A DNA stretch of 64,000 nt from an uncultured Microbacterium sp. (GTDB taxonomy: Bacteria; Actinomycetota; Actinomycetes; Actinomycetales; Microbacteriaceae), in NCBI GenBank assembly GCA_913774665.1, contig CAJYHN010000010.1, positions 434,001 to 498,000 of the forward strand, in the 5' to 3' direction. The notes under the pieces are model-generated. The model worked only from the letters and a program-made list of their open reading frames with translations, was not told the DNA's origin and did not search any database. Shown piece after piece: positions 1 to 8,650 of the stretch (position 1 is its first letter; every line of letters begins with the position of its first letter). The translations under genes and the position numbers were made by a program.

Positions 1-1189
1 CGCCGCCGTCGGTGACGAGCTCGTCGTCGTACGACGCGCCGTTCTCGGTGACGTAGAGCGCCACGCCCGCGTCGGCGGAGTACTCCTCGCTCACCCGCTC
101 GAGCAGGCGGGTGAGCCCCTCGGGCTGCACCTCCCAGTGCATGTTCGTGCGGGCGAGACCGCGGTCGTGCCAGTAGAGGTTCTCGTGGGCCGGGAAGGGC
201 TTGCCGACCGCGCGCGGGGTCGGCGCGTCGCCCGCGGGCGGGTCCACCTCGGGAGCCGTGCCCCCGACGAACTCGCCGTGGTAGTAGTTCACGCCGAGCG
301 AGTCGATGGGAGTCGAGATGACGTCGAGATCTCCGGGCTGCACGGCCTCCTGCCAGCGCGCCACCGCCTCGGCATCCGTCTTGCGGAAATCCTTGATGAT
401 GTCGGCCGGGTACTCCCCGCGGAACACCGGGTCGAGGAACCACCGGTTGAACTGCCCGTCGACGCGGCGCGCAGCGTCGAGGTCGGCGGGGTTGGTCGGG
501 TCGACGGCATCCGCCACGGTGAGATTCAGCGTGAGTCCGAGGTTGAGCGACGAGTCACGGGAGCGCAGTTCGCGCACAGTCTGCCCGTGACCCAGCAGCA
601 GATGGTGGGCGGCGAGCATGCCCTCGGCCTGGGAGTAGTGACCCGGAGCGTGGATGCCCGCGGTGTAGCTGAGGAACGACGAGCACCACGGCTCGTTCAG
701 GGTGGTCCACACGTCGACGCGGTCGCCGAGGGCGTCGTGCATGTCGAGCGCGTACTCCGTGAAGCGGTCGCTCGTCTCCCGGACGGTCCACCCGCCCTTG
801 TCCTGCAGCGCCTGCGGAAGGTCCCAGTGATAGAGGGTGAGCCAGGGCAGGATGCCGGCATCCAGCAGCTCGTCGACGAGGCGCTTGTAGAAGTCCACGC
901 CCTTCGCGTTCAGCTCTCCTCCGTCGGGGCGCACGCGCGACCACGAGGTCGAGAAGCGGTACGTCTGCAGGCCGAGCTTCTTCATCAGCTGCACGTCACC
1001 GGCGTACCGGTGGTAGTGATCGCACGCGACATCGCCGTTGTCGGCGTTGATCACGGCATCGGGCACACGGCTGAACGCGTCCCAGATGGAGGCCGTGCGG
1101 CCGTCTTCGAAGGCCGCACCCTCGATCTGGTAGGCCGCGGTGGCGGCGCCGAAGAGGAAGCCTCCGGGGAACGAACGGGAGTGGGACAT
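1..1189 (-). CDS. bglC: GH1 family beta-glucosidase (3' end cut by window)
   Basis: Glycoside hydrolase family 1 enzyme, expected to split cellobiose or other beta-glucosides in the cytoplasm after import by the upstream transporter. The protein opens MSHSRSFPGGFLFGAATAAY, the classic GH1 start. The acid/base glutamate lies in TLNEPW near residue 167 and the nucleophile glutamate in YVTENG near residue 381, so both catalytic residues are present. About 396 residues are visible; GH1 enzymes usually run 440-480, so the last part of the barrel lies off the window. It follows the permease gene by 29 bp on the same strand and closes a binding protein-permease-permease-glucosidase operon as in actinobacterial cebEFG-bglC. 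The substrate is inferred from the operators and gene order. Confidence 0.93.
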   Translation of the reverse strand, partial: MSHSRSFPGGFLFGAATAAYQIEGAAFEDGRTASIWDAFSRVPDAVINADNGDVACDHYHRYAGDVQLMKKLGLQTYRFSTSWSRVRPDGGELNAKGVDFYKRLVDELLDAGILPWLTLYHWDLPQALQDKGGWTVRETSDRFTEYALDMHDALGDRVDVWTTLNEPWCSSFLSYTAGIHAPGHYSQAEGMLAAHHLLLGHGQTVRELRSRDSSLNLGLTLNLTVADAVDPTNPADLDAARRVDGQFNRWFLDPVFRGEYPADIIKDFRKTDAEAVARWQEAVQPGDLDVISTPIDSLGVNYYHGEFVGGTAPEVDPPAGDAPTPRAVGKPFPAHENLYWHDRGLARTNMHWEVQPEGLTRLLERVSEEYSADAGVALYVTENGASYDDELVTDGG

Positions 1190-1218
1190 GGATCGGGTTC
1201 CTTCCGTGGGCGCGAGGG

Positions 1219-2124
1219 TCATCCCTTGACCGCCCCTTGCATGATGCCACTGACCAGCTGTTTGCCCGCGAAGACGAACAGCACCAGCAGCGGGACCGTC
1301 GACAGCAGCACGCCCGCGAGGACCTTCGAGTAGTCGACGAAGTAGTTGGACTGCAGGAGCGACAGGGCCACCGGCAGCGTCGGGTTCTGGCGATCGAGCA
1401 CGATGAACGGCCAGAAGAAGTTGTTCCACGCGCTCACGAACGTGAACAGTCCGAGCATCGCGGCGGCCGGGCGCGCGGCGGGCACGCCCACCGTGAGGAA
1501 CGTGCGGAACGAGGTCGCGCCATCGACGCGTGCGGCCTCGATGAGCTCGTCGGGGACGGCCTGGCGCAGGTACTGCGTCATCCAGAACACCCCGAATGCG
1601 CTCGTGAGCGCCGGAACGATGATGGCCCCGAGCTGACCTGTCCACCCGAGCTCGCTGAAGAGGATGTACAGCGGCACCACGCCGAGCTGCATGGGCACTG
1701 CCATCGTGCCGACCACGAAGAGCAGCAGCCAGGGGCCGCCGCGGAACCGCAGCTTCGCGAACGCCCACCCCGCCAGCGTCGAGAAGAAGACGACGGATGC
1801 CGCGATGATCCCGGAACTGATCACCGAGTTCATCAGCGCGGGCCAGAAGTTGACCGCCGGGTCGCCCATGACGGCCGCGGCGTTGGCGAGGAAGTTCCCA
1901 CCCGGGATCCACGACATGTTCGGGTCGCGGACGGTGGAGGCGTCGCCCGACCCGATCAGCAGCGACCAGTAGAACGGGAACACGCTGGCCAGCAGCACGG
2001 CGCCGAGGGAGGCGTAGACGAACCAGCCGGGGCGCGATCCGCGCACGGCGCGCGGACGACGCCGCCCGCGGGCGGGCAGGTCGCGATCGATCACGGGCAC
2101 GGGGGCCGGGGTGACGGCGGTCAT
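1219..2124 (-). CDS. cebG: ABC sugar transporter permease, MalG/CebG type
   Basis: Inner-membrane permease of a binding-protein-dependent carbohydrate importer, 301 residues. An N-terminal basic stretch is followed by six hydrophobic segments, and the MalG-family EAA loop is visible as ELIEAARVDGATSFRTF near residue 200. The start ATG at 2124 overlaps the TGA of the preceding permease (ATGA), showing translational coupling. Like most such operons there is no dedicated ATPase; a shared MsiK/MalK-type ATPase elsewhere probably energises it. That the sugar is cellobiose or a related oligosaccharide is inferred from the GH1 gene and the CebR-like operators. Confidence 0.9.
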   Translation of the reverse strand: MTAVTPAPVPVIDRDLPARGRRRPRAVRGSRPGWFVYASLGAVLLASVFPFYWSLLIGSGDASTVRDPNMSWIPGGNFLANAAAVMGDPAVNFWPALMNSVISSGIIAASVVFFSTLAGWAFAKLRFRGGPWLLLFVVGTMAVPMQLGVVPLYILFSELGWTGQLGAIIVPALTSAFGVFWMTQYLRQAVPDELIEAARVDGATSFRTFLTVGVPAARPAAAMLGLFTFVSAWNNFFWPFIVLDRQNPTLPVALSLLQSNYFVDYSKVLAGVLLSTVPLLVLFVFAGKQLVSGIMQGAVKG

Positions 2125-3206
2125 CGACGCGCCTCCTTCGTGGGGGTGGACAGGCGGGCGGCGTCCGCCTTGAGACGTTGCGTGGCGGCGCGCGCCTGTG
2201 CGCGCCGCTCGCGACGTGACCGCTGATCGCGGCCGCCTTCGTCGCGGACGAGCGAGCGGGTGACGAGCATGTTGATCGCACCGATGACGAGGATGATCAG
2301 GAAGAGGATCCAGGCGAGCGCGGCGGCGCGACCGAAGTTCCACTCGCCCCACCCGACGTTGTAGAGCCACAGCGTCACCGTGAGCCACTGATTGTCGGCG
2401 CCACCCGTGCCGTTCTGGTCGTACATGCGCGGCTCGTCGAAGATCTGCAGGCCGCCGATGGTGGAGGTGATGATCACGAAGATGAGCGTCGGCTTGAGGC
2501 TGGGCAGGGTGATCGAGAAGAACTGCCGCACCTTGCCGGCGCCGTCGACGGTGGCCGCCTCGTAGAACTCCCGGGGAATGGCCTGCATCGCGGCGAGGAG
2601 GATCAGGGTGTTGTACCCGGTCCAGCGGAAGTTCACCATCGTCGCGATCGCGACGTGGCTCGCGAGGGCGTCGGAGTGCCAGGGCACCGCGGGAAGACCG
2701 AGGTTCTGCAGGGTCGTGTTCACGACGCCGTACTGATCGCCGAACATGTTGCTGAAGATGAGGGCGACGGCGACAGGGGCCATCACATAGGGGATGAGCA
2801 CGCTCATGCGCCAGAACGTCTTGGCGCGGATGTTCTGATCGAGCATCGCCGCGATGAAGATCGCGAGGATCAGCTGCGGGACGCTCGAGAGCAGGAAGAT
2901 GCTGAAGGTGTTGCGCAGGGCGACCCAGAATTTCGGCTGCGAGAGCACCCACGCGTACTGGTCGAAGCCGATGAAGTGGCCGGAGTTGCGGACGAGGTCC
3001 CAGTCCATGAACGAGATCACGGCCGTGTACGCGATGGGGAAGAGGCCCGTGATCGCGAACAGGATGAAGAACGGCGAGATGTAGAGGTACGGCGAGAACT
3101 TCAGGTCCCACGTACTGCGGCGCTGACCGAGACCGATGCGTCGCGGCTGCCGCGCACCGGCGGGCGCCGGCGCCGACCGGGTGGGCCGTTCGAGTGTGCT
3201 TGTCAC
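2121..3206 (-). CDS. cebF: ABC sugar transporter permease, MalF/CebF type
   Basis: Partner permease of the importer, 361 residues. After a charged N-terminal tail of about 35 residues come six hydrophobic segments, with the cytoplasmic EAA loop visible as EFYEAATVDGAGKVRQF. The C-terminus is an unusually basic tail (about 45 residues rich in Arg and Ala) that does not look like membrane or coupling sequence. The gene starts 75 bp after the binding-protein stop, a space filled by a strong hairpin, and overlaps the next permease by 4 bp. Confidence 0.9.
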   Translation of the reverse strand: MTSTLERPTRSAPAPAGARQPRRIGLGQRRSTWDLKFSPYLYISPFFILFAITGLFPIAYTAVISFMDWDLVRNSGHFIGFDQYAWVLSQPKFWVALRNTFSIFLLSSVPQLILAIFIAAMLDQNIRAKTFWRMSVLIPYVMAPVAVALIFSNMFGDQYGVVNTTLQNLGLPAVPWHSDALASHVAIATMVNFRWTGYNTLILLAAMQAIPREFYEAATVDGAGKVRQFFSITLPSLKPTLIFVIITSTIGGLQIFDEPRMYDQNGTGGADNQWLTVTLWLYNVGWGEWNFGRAAALAWILFLIILVIGAINMLVTRSLVRDEGGRDQRSRRERRAQARAATQRLKADAARLSTPTKEARR

Positions 3207-3230
3207 GGTGGTGTCTCCTCTCGAGACGAG

Positions 3231-3274
3231 GGGCGGATGCCGGGGGCCGGTGCGGCGACCCCCGGCATCCGCCC
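3231..3274 (-). terminator. Intercistronic hairpin between binding-protein and permease genes
   Basis: A perfect 16-bp inverted repeat (3231-3246 against 3259-3274) with a 12-nt loop fills the space between cebE and cebF. There is no T-run, so it is more likely an attenuator or a 3' stabiliser that raises the level of binding-protein mRNA over the permease part than a full terminator. That role is inferred. Confidence 0.6.
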
Positions 3275-3281
3275 GCGTCGG

Positions 3282-4556
3282 TCACTTCAGGGCGTCGACC
3301 TCGGTCGCCCACTGCTGCCACGAGGTGGCGGCATCCTGGGTTCCGTCTTCCACTCGCGTGAGCGCCTTCTGCATGGCGTCGTTGATCTGGAAGTAGGACT
3401 TCCCCTTGTACGGCGAGACCTTCACGGCCTCGGCGCGATCAGTGAGGATCTGACCGACCGGGGCGTTGTCGAAGTAGGCGTTGGTGTTGCCCAGCAGCGT
3501 CTCGTTCTTGAGCGCGTCGGTCTGGCTGGGGAAGGTCCCCGCGTTCTCGAACGCCTTGATCTGGGTGTCGGGGCTGGTCAGCCAGTCCGCGAGTTCCTGC
3601 GCCGCGGCGACGTTCTTGCCGTTGGAGGGGACGGTCAGGTACGAGCCGCCCCAGTTGCCGCCGCCGCCGGGGAAGACGTTGGCGATGTCCCAGCCCTTGA
3701 CCTGGGGCGCGTTGCCCTCGATGACGCCGAGCATCCAGCCCGGGCAGAGCATGGTCGCGAAGGCGCCGTTGGAGAGCCCCGCCATCCAGTCGTCGGACCA
3801 CTGGCCGAGGTGCGCCGACTGCGTCGCGCTGGCCTTGAGAACCTGGTCGTAGATCTTCTTGACCTCGGGGTTCTTGGTGGCGATGATCTCGCCGGTGTCG
3901 GGGTTCTCGTAGGCGTCCTCGACCTGGTTGATCGCACCCTGGTAGGTGCCTCCGGCCGAGTCGAAGAACGGCTTGCCCGTGGCGGCGACGTACTTGTCGC
4001 CCGCGGCGAAGTAGGTCGACCAGTCGCCCTGGAGCATCTTGGCGACCTCTTCGCGGTCGGTGGGCAGGCCCGCGGCGGCGAACAGGTCGGAGCGGTAGCA
4101 GACACCCTCGGGGCCGATGTCGGTGCCGTAGCCGATGAGCTTGCCGTCGGGGCTCGTCGCGGCCTTCACCTTGTAGTCGAGCCAGCGGCTCTTGAGGTCG
4201 TCGGGGACGGGAGCGAGCAGGTCGGCGTACTCCATGACCTCGGGGAGCCAGTCGACCTCGATGGCCTCGATATCGGCGAGGCCGGTCTTCCCGAGCTTCT
4301 GGAAGTAGTTGGCACGGGCGTCGTTGCTCGTCGCGGCCTTGTTGTGCACGATCTTCACGTTCGGGTGCGCGTCCATGTACTCCTTGAGGAGCGCGTCGGT
4401 GTACCCGAAGTCGTTGAAGGTGGCGACGGTGAGCGTCACCGGTCCGTCGCCGCCCGAGGCGGAGCCCCCGCCGCCGGAACAACCGGCGAGCACGAGGGCG
4501 GAGGTGGAGGCGACGGCGGCGACGAGGGCCACACGACGCAGGGCGCGGTTCTTCAC
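3282..4556 (-). CDS. cebE: Extracellular solute-binding lipoprotein (CebE-like)
   Basis: Family 1 extracellular sugar-binding protein, 424 residues, expected to be anchored by lipid outside the membrane and to deliver sugar to the two permeases. The signal peptide has a basic start (MKNRALRR), a hydrophobic core and the lipobox LAGC at about residues 23-26, followed by a Gly/Ser linker. The mature part begins VTLTVATFNDFGYTD, typical of the family. It is the first gene of the operon, 60-106 bp downstream of two CebR-type operators. Cellobiose or cello-oligosaccharides are the likeliest ligand, by context only. Confidence 0.9.
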   Translation of the reverse strand: MKNRALRRVALVAAVASTSALVLAGCSGGGGSASGGDGPVTLTVATFNDFGYTDALLKEYMDAHPNVKIVHNKAATSNDARANYFQKLGKTGLADIEAIEVDWLPEVMEYADLLAPVPDDLKSRWLDYKVKAATSPDGKLIGYGTDIGPEGVCYRSDLFAAAGLPTDREEVAKMLQGDWSTYFAAGDKYVAATGKPFFDSAGGTYQGAINQVEDAYENPDTGEIIATKNPEVKKIYDQVLKASATQSAHLGQWSDDWMAGLSNGAFATMLCPGWMLGVIEGNAPQVKGWDIANVFPGGGGNWGGSYLTVPSNGKNVAAAQELADWLTSPDTQIKAFENAGTFPSQTDALKNETLLGNTNAYFDNAPVGQILTDRAEAVKVSPYKGKSYFQINDAMQKALTRVEDGTQDAATSWQQWATEVDALK

Positions 4557-4615
4557 GGATCACTCCTTTGTGGTGGGTGCTGACCGGCGCTGCGCAGAGC
4601 TTCCCCAGCATGCCG

Positions 4616-4629
4616 TGGGAGCGCTCTCA
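4616..4629. promoter_or_regulatory. CebR/LacI-type operator 1
   Basis: TGGGAGCGCTCTCA is one base off the 14-bp palindrome TGGGAGCGCTCCCA known as the CebR operator in Streptomyces. It lies 60 bp before the cebE start codon. The regulator gene is not in the window. Confidence 0.8.
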
Positions 4630-4648
4630 CCGATCGGGGTAGACGCTA

Positions 4649-4662
4649 TGGGATCGCTCCCA
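4649..4662. promoter_or_regulatory. CebR/LacI-type operator 2
   Basis: TGGGATCGCTCCCA is a second near-perfect copy of the CebR palindrome, its centre 33 bp from the first. Two close operators suggest cooperative repression of cebEFG-bglC, relieved by cellobiose in the known systems. Confidence 0.8.
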
Positions 4663-4798
4663 CGAGGTCAAGCAAAAGCATCCGGATCGTTATCGCACTT
4701 CACCCGGGGCCTCGCTCGGGAGCCGACATCGAGGCGGAGACGAAGGCGGGCCTCCCGTAGACTGGCCTTCACCACGCCACCCGACTCCTGGAGCTGCA

Positions 4799-5047
4799 AT
4801 GCCCACCATCGTCGTCGACGTCATGCCCAAGGCCGAGCTCCTCGACCCCCAGGGAAAGGCCGTGGCCGGCGCCCTCTCGCGCCTGGGTGAGCACCGCTTC
4901 TCCGACGTGCGCATCGGCAAGCGCTTCGAGCTCACCGTCGAGGGCGAGGTCGACGAGGCGACTCTCGCCCGCGCCCGCGAGCTCGCCGACGAGATGCTCT
5001 CGAACGCCGTCATCGAGGACGTCGTCAACATCGAGGTCGTCGAGTGA
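4799..5047 (+). CDS. purS: Phosphoribosylformylglycinamidine synthase subunit PurS
   Basis: Small structural subunit (82 residues) of the three-part FGAM synthase of de novo purine synthesis; it bridges PurQ and PurL. It begins [20 protein letters not shown] and ends in VVNIEVVE, both typical of PurS, and the length matches the family. The ATG at 4799 is preceded by TGGAG and, further up, by a TAGACT -10 hexamer at 4758-4763. Its stop overlaps the purQ GTG start by 4 bp. purL, often the next gene, is not here. Confidence 0.95.
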   Translation: MPTIVVDVMPKAELLDPQGKAVAGALSRLGEHRFSDVRIGKRFELTVEGEVDEATLARARELADEMLSNAVIEDVVNIEVVE

Positions 5048-5751
5048 CCGCTCGCATCGGGGTCATCACCTTCCCCGGCTCGCTCGACGACCGCGACGCC
5101 CAGCGCGCCATCCGCCTGGCCGGCGGCGAGCCCGTCGCGCTCTGGCACGGAGAGCACGACCTGAAGGGCGTCGACGCCCTGGTCCTGCCCGGCGGCTTCA
5201 GCTACGGGGATTACCTGCGCGCCGGCGCCATCGCGGCCTTCGCGCCGATCATGGCCGAGGTCAAGGACGCCGCGGGCAAGGGCATGCCGGTCCTCGGCAT
5301 CTGCAACGGCTTCCAGATGCTCGTCGAGGCGCACCTGCTGCCCGGCGGCCTCATCCGCAATGCCCACCAGCAGTTCATCCGCCGCGATCAGCGCCTGCGC
5401 GTCGAGAACGCCTCGACCGCGTGGACGAGCGACTTCGCCGAGGGCGACGAGATCGTCATCCCCCTCAAGAACGCCGACGGCGGCTACATCGCGGATGCCG
5501 AGACCCTGGCGCGCGTGAACGGCGAAGGCCTGGTCGCGTTCCGGTACGTCGGCGTCAACCCCAACGGATCACTCGACGACATCGCCGGCCTCACCAACGA
5601 GCGCGGGAACGTCGTGGGTCTCATGCCGCACCCCGAGCACGCGGTCGAGCCGGGCTTCGGCCCGGGAACAACCGCGGCCATGCGTTCGGGTGTCGACGGC
5701 CTGGGCTTCTTCACCTCGGCGATCGCCGCCGTGGTGGGCGCCGCGGCCTGA
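5044..5751 (+). CDS. purQ: Phosphoribosylformylglycinamidine synthase glutaminase PurQ
   Basis: Class I glutamine amidotransferase subunit, 235 residues, that feeds ammonia to PurL in de novo purine synthesis. The nucleophile cysteine is in [10 protein letters not shown] near residue 86, with the oxyanion-loop motif [15 protein letters not shown] before it and the catalytic His-Glu pair in MPHPEHAVE near residue 197. The GTG start overlaps the purS stop (GTGA). A GC-rich hairpin (5769-5784, arms CCCCC/GGGGG) follows the gene. Confidence 0.95.
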   Translation: MTARIGVITFPGSLDDRDAQRAIRLAGGEPVALWHGEHDLKGVDALVLPGGFSYGDYLRAGAIAAFAPIMAEVKDAAGKGMPVLGICNGFQMLVEAHLLPGGLIRNAHQQFIRRDQRLRVENASTAWTSDFAEGDEIVIPLKNADGGYIADAETLARVNGEGLVAFRYVGVNPNGSLDDIAGLTNERGNVVGLMPHPEHAVEPGFGPGTTAAMRSGVDGLGFFTSAIAAVVGAAA

Positions 5752-5874
5752 CGTCACCCGCGACCTCGCCCCCCGCACGGGGGCCGGGGATCGTCGCCGG
5801 AGGACGGCGCCCCCTCGGACTCCCGCGACGCGCGGGGAGTGATGGACACGGGGTCGATCAGGGAGGATGAGTCC

Positions 5875-6579
5875 GTGCGCGTACCCGATCCCGACCCGAT
5901 CATCGAGGGCATCCTGGCCCTGTGGAGCAGCGAGGGAGCGCCCCTCCCCTCCGAACCGCGTCTCGCCGAGATGCTCGGGGCGAGCCGCAACTCTGTGCGC
6001 GAGGCGCTGATCCGACTCGAGGAGCGGGGTTACGTCCACCGCACCCAGGGGGCGCGGACCACGTCGAACCGTCGACTCGCGGGCGTCGGCCGCCGCATCG
6101 ACCAGCAGTTCGATCATTCGCTCTCGATCCGATCCGCGGGGTACGAGGCGTCCCTCGACCTCGTCTCGTCCGAGCGCCTCGACCTCGCCCCGGGTGCGCA
6201 CCGCTTCGACGATCTCCCCGACGGCACCCGCGTACTGCGGACGGTGAAGATGTGGCGCGCGGACGGCGCCCCCTACGCCCTGGCGGAAGATCTCGTCCCC
6301 GTGGCACGTGACGCCGCGCTCGACCCTCATCGCCCGGTCTTCGATCTCGCCGAGGCGGCGAACGGCGTCCGCGTGGCCTGGGAGACGCTGTGGATGGAGG
6401 CGGTCGGATTGGACGCCGAGAGGGCGGGGATCCTGTCGAGCGCACCCGGTACGCCCGTGATCGAGATGACCTACTGCGGGTACGGCGCCGACGACGCGAT
6501 CGGGTACTGGTCGCGCGAGGTGCAGCTGGCCGCCCCGACGGGCCTGCGCAACGCGCTGATCCGTCGGGTGCGATCGTGA
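5875..6579 (+). CDS. GntR family transcriptional regulator with UTRA domain
   Basis: GntR-type regulator of the HutC/UTRA branch, about 234 residues. The N-terminal winged helix shows LPSEPRLAEMLGASRNSVRE and LEERGYVHRTQGA (residues 20-60). The C-terminal part (RVLRTVKMWRADGAPYALAE, then VIEMTYCGYGADDAIGYWSRE) is the UTRA ligand-binding fold. GTG 5875 is chosen as start because GGGAGGA sits 7 nt before it; in-frame GTG 5839 and ATG 5842 would add 11-12 residues but lack a spaced Shine-Dalgarno. It lies 100 bp before the ureidoglycolate lyase-like gene and is the natural candidate to bind the operators between them, by neighbourhood only. Confidence 0.88.
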   Translation: MRVPDPDPIIEGILALWSSEGAPLPSEPRLAEMLGASRNSVREALIRLEERGYVHRTQGARTTSNRRLAGVGRRIDQQFDHSLSIRSAGYEASLDLVSSERLDLAPGAHRFDDLPDGTRVLRTVKMWRADGAPYALAEDLVPVARDAALDPHRPVFDLAEAANGVRVAWETLWMEAVGLDAERAGILSSAPGTPVIEMTYCGYGADDAIGYWSREVQLAAPTGLRNALIRRVRS

Positions 6580-6581
6580 GC

Positions 6582-6597
6582 GTTTCCCCCGCGTAAC
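6582..6597 (-). promoter_or_regulatory. GlnR-type box upstream of ureidoglycolate lyase-like gene
   Basis: On the minus strand this reads GTTAC-n6-GAAAC, a perfect match to the GlnR consensus GTnAC-n6-GAAAC. It starts 3 nt after the gntR stop and lies 50 bp before the TACGGT -10 hexamer (6648-6653) of the next gene. Here the box faces away from that gene, unlike most others in the window, so a direct role is less sure. Confidence 0.6.
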
Positions 6598-6609
6598 AGC
6601 GTGGTGAAC

Positions 6610-6620
6610 ATGTCGGACAA
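6610..6620. promoter_or_regulatory. Palindromic operator, TTGTCnGACAA type, copy 1
   Basis: ATGTCGGACAA is one base off the palindrome TTGTC-N-GACAA, a form that fits GntR/FadR-type sites (TNGTNNNACNA). The same motif recurs at 6634 and, far away, at 22080 in front of another GlnR-box promoter. Confidence 0.6.
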
Positions 6621-6633
6621 GTGGCATCACGCC

Positions 6634-6653
6634 TTGTTGGACAAGCGTACGGT
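6634..6653 (+). promoter_or_regulatory. Operator copy 2 and -10 element of the allA-like promoter
   Basis: TTGTTGGACAA (6634-6644) lies directly before the -10 hexamer TACGGT (6648-6653), so a bound protein would block RNA polymerase. Its centre is 24 bp from copy 1. The transcript would start near 6660, about 20 nt before the GTG. Confidence 0.6.
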
Positions 6654-6680
6654 CGAGGGAGCCGACGAAAGCGAGCTCCC

Positions 6681-7175
6681 GTGTCCGACACCCTCACCGT
6701 CCACCGCCTCACCGCCGAAACCGTCACCCCCGCGACCTTCGACCCCTTCGGGGTCATCCTGACCCCCATGGAGGACGGCACCCCGTTCACGGCCGAAGAG
6801 GCCGTACTCGACGTGTCGAACGGCATCCCCCGCTTCTACCTCATGCACCTCGACGACAAGGCCCCCGAGTTCGTGCGCGTGACGCGCCACCTCGAGACCA
6901 CCCAGACCCTCATGGCGGTCGGCGACGTCGAGTGGACCATCGCCGTGGCCGCCCCGGGCATCGACACCCCCGCTCTCGACGACCTGCGCGCGTTCCGCAT
7001 CCCGCCGCGCACCGCCATCACGATGCGCAAGGGCACGTGGCACGCCGGTCCCTTCTTCGCCGAGCCGAGCATGGACTTCGTCAACCTCGAGCTCGACGAC
7101 ACCAACGTCACCGACCACCACAACCACCGCTTCGACGACACCCTCGGCGTCCGCGTCGTGGTCGACGGGGAATGA
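6681..7175 (+). CDS. allA: Ureidoglycolate lyase family protein
   Basis: Cupin-like ureidoglycolate lyase family (AllA), 164 residues, expected to split ureidoglycolate to glyoxylate and urea. The protein starts VSDTLTVHRL, then shows TPATFDPFGVIL (the family's usual Phe-x-Pro-[Phe/Tyr]-Gly start) and KGTWHAGPFF near residue 118, the conserved histidine region. The GTG at 6681 is preceded by AAGCGAG; an upstream in-frame start would cross the promoter. Its TGA overlaps the next ATG by 4 bp. Sequence supports the family; that the substrate is ureidoglycolate follows from the allantoin genes elsewhere in the window. Confidence 0.85.
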   Translation: MSDTLTVHRLTAETVTPATFDPFGVILTPMEDGTPFTAEEAVLDVSNGIPRFYLMHLDDKAPEFVRVTRHLETTQTLMAVGDVEWTIAVAAPGIDTPALDDLRAFRIPPRTAITMRKGTWHAGPFFAEPSMDFVNLELDDTNVTDHHNHRFDDTLGVRVVVDGE

Positions 7176-8650
7176 CCGTGCTGACCCCGCTCCCCGACGC
7201 GGCGGCCCGACTCGCCGCGCTCGAACGGGAGGCCGCGCACCAGAGCGCCCTCAGCGCCGGCGACGGACGCTCGTGGGTCGGCCAGCGAGACGGCATCCGT
7301 CCCGTGGTCATCGTCGGGGCCGGTCAGGCCGGACTCGTCCTGGCGCGCGGACTGCGTCGGCGCGGGATCGACGACGTCGTGGTGATCGACGCCGCGCCCG
7401 CCGATGCGACCGGCCCCTGGAGCACCTACGCGCGCATGCACACGCTGCGCACACCCAAGGACATCGCCTGGCCGACCTGGGGAACGCCCGCGGTGAGCCC
7501 GCGCGCCTGGTTCGAGGCCGTCCACGGAACCGACGCGTGGGACGCGATCGAGTACTTCCCCACCGTCGCCTGGCAGGGCTTCCTGCGGTGGTACCGCGAG
7601 GTGTCGGCCCTCACGGTCGTCCCCTCCACGCGCGTGCGGTCGCTCACCCCGACCGGAGGGGACGGGCCGATCGAGGTGCACCTCGAGGGCCCGGACGGTG
7701 AATGGATGCTGCCCGCTCGGCACGTCGTCCTCGCCACCGGGATCGAGGGAGCCGGGGGGCGGCATGTCCCCGCCCTTCTGCAGGGGCTCCCCGCCGGCCG
7801 CGTGCACCACACGCACGACGACATCGACTTCTCCTCCCTCGCGGGTCTGCGCATCGGCGTGCTGGGCGCGGGGACGGGGGCGTTCGACAACGCCGCCACC
7901 GCGCTCGAGCACGGCGCCGCGAGCGTCGAGGTGCACATGCGGCGCCCCGCCATGCCCCAGGTCAGCCCCTACCGCTGGATGGAGTTCGCCGGTCTCATCG
8001 AGAACTACGGCGCCTTCAGCGACACGCAGAAGTGGGCCTTCAACGTGCACCTGTCGGCGGTCGACCAGCCCGCCACGCAGAACGCCCTCTGGCGCGCCCA
8101 CGCGTTCGACGCCTTCCGCTTCTTCACGTCGTCGCCGTGGCAGCACGTGCAGTGGACGGGCAGCGACATCGCGGTGACCACGCCGCACGGCATCCATCAC
8201 TACGACGTCGTCCTGTCGGCGACCGGGATCGTGGCCGACCTGGAGCGGAGGCCGGAGCTGTCGGCCATCGCCGCGGATGCCACGCTGTGGAGCGACCGCC
8301 TCACTCCGGAGGCCGCGGCGCAGAACCCCAGGCTCGCCGCGTTCCCCTATCTCGACGACGACTTCGGTCTCGTCAGCCGGAGCGCTCCCGACGCCTCGGC
8401 GCTGTCGCGGATCCACATGTTCAACCACGGCGCGCGCCTCAGCCAGGGGATGCTGAGCCACCAGATCCCCGGGCTCGTCGGCGGAGCGACCAAGCTGGCC
8501 GCCGCCCTCTCTCGGCGACTGTTCGAGCACGGTTCCGACGAACTGATGCGGGAGTACCTCGCCTACGACGTGCCCGTCGGGGTGCACATCGGGCGCCGCC
8601 CGCAACCTCCGCAGCCCGCCGAGGCGACCGGAGTAGCGTCTCTCCGGTGA
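7172..8650 (+). CDS. FAD/NAD(P)-binding oxidoreductase (flavin monooxygenase-like)
   Basis: Two-dinucleotide-binding flavoprotein, 492 residues. The FAD-binding motif is VVIVGAGQAG at residues 45-54 after a 44-residue N-terminal extension, and a second Rossmann motif IGVLGAGTGAFDNAA lies near residue 229. Between them are ATGIEG and a region rich in aromatic residues, as in flavin monooxygenases and the related putative K+-transport flavoproteins. The exact reaction cannot be read from sequence. It is translationally coupled to the lyase-like gene before it (ATGA) and to the dehydrogenase after it (GTGA), so it probably acts on a compound in the same pathway. Confidence 0.8.
   Translation: MTVLTPLPDAAARLAALEREAAHQSALSAGDGRSWVGQRDGIRPVVIVGAGQAGLVLARGLRRRGIDDVVVIDAAPADATGPWSTYARMHTLRTPKDIAWPTWGTPAVSPRAWFEAVHGTDAWDAIEYFPTVAWQGFLRWYREVSALTVVPSTRVRSLTPTGGDGPIEVHLEGPDGEWMLPARHVVLATGIEGAGGRHVPALLQGLPAGRVHHTHDDIDFSSLAGLRIGVLGAGTGAFDNAATALEHGAASVEVHMRRPAMPQVSPYRWMEFAGLIENYGAFSDTQKWAFNVHLSAVDQPATQNALWRAHAFDAFRFFTSSPWQHVQWTGSDIAVTTPHGIHHYDVVLSATGIVADLERRPELSAIAADATLWSDRLTPEAAAQNPRLAAFPYLDDDFGLVSRSAPDASALSRIHMFNHGARLSQGMLSHQIPGLVGGATKLAAALSRRLFEHGSDELMREYLAYDVPVGVHIGRRPQPPQPAEATGVASLR

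Noticed and set aside
137-1333. 398-codon plus-strand open frame opposite the glucosidase
   Set aside because: The minus frame has both GH1 catalytic motifs; the plus frame has none.
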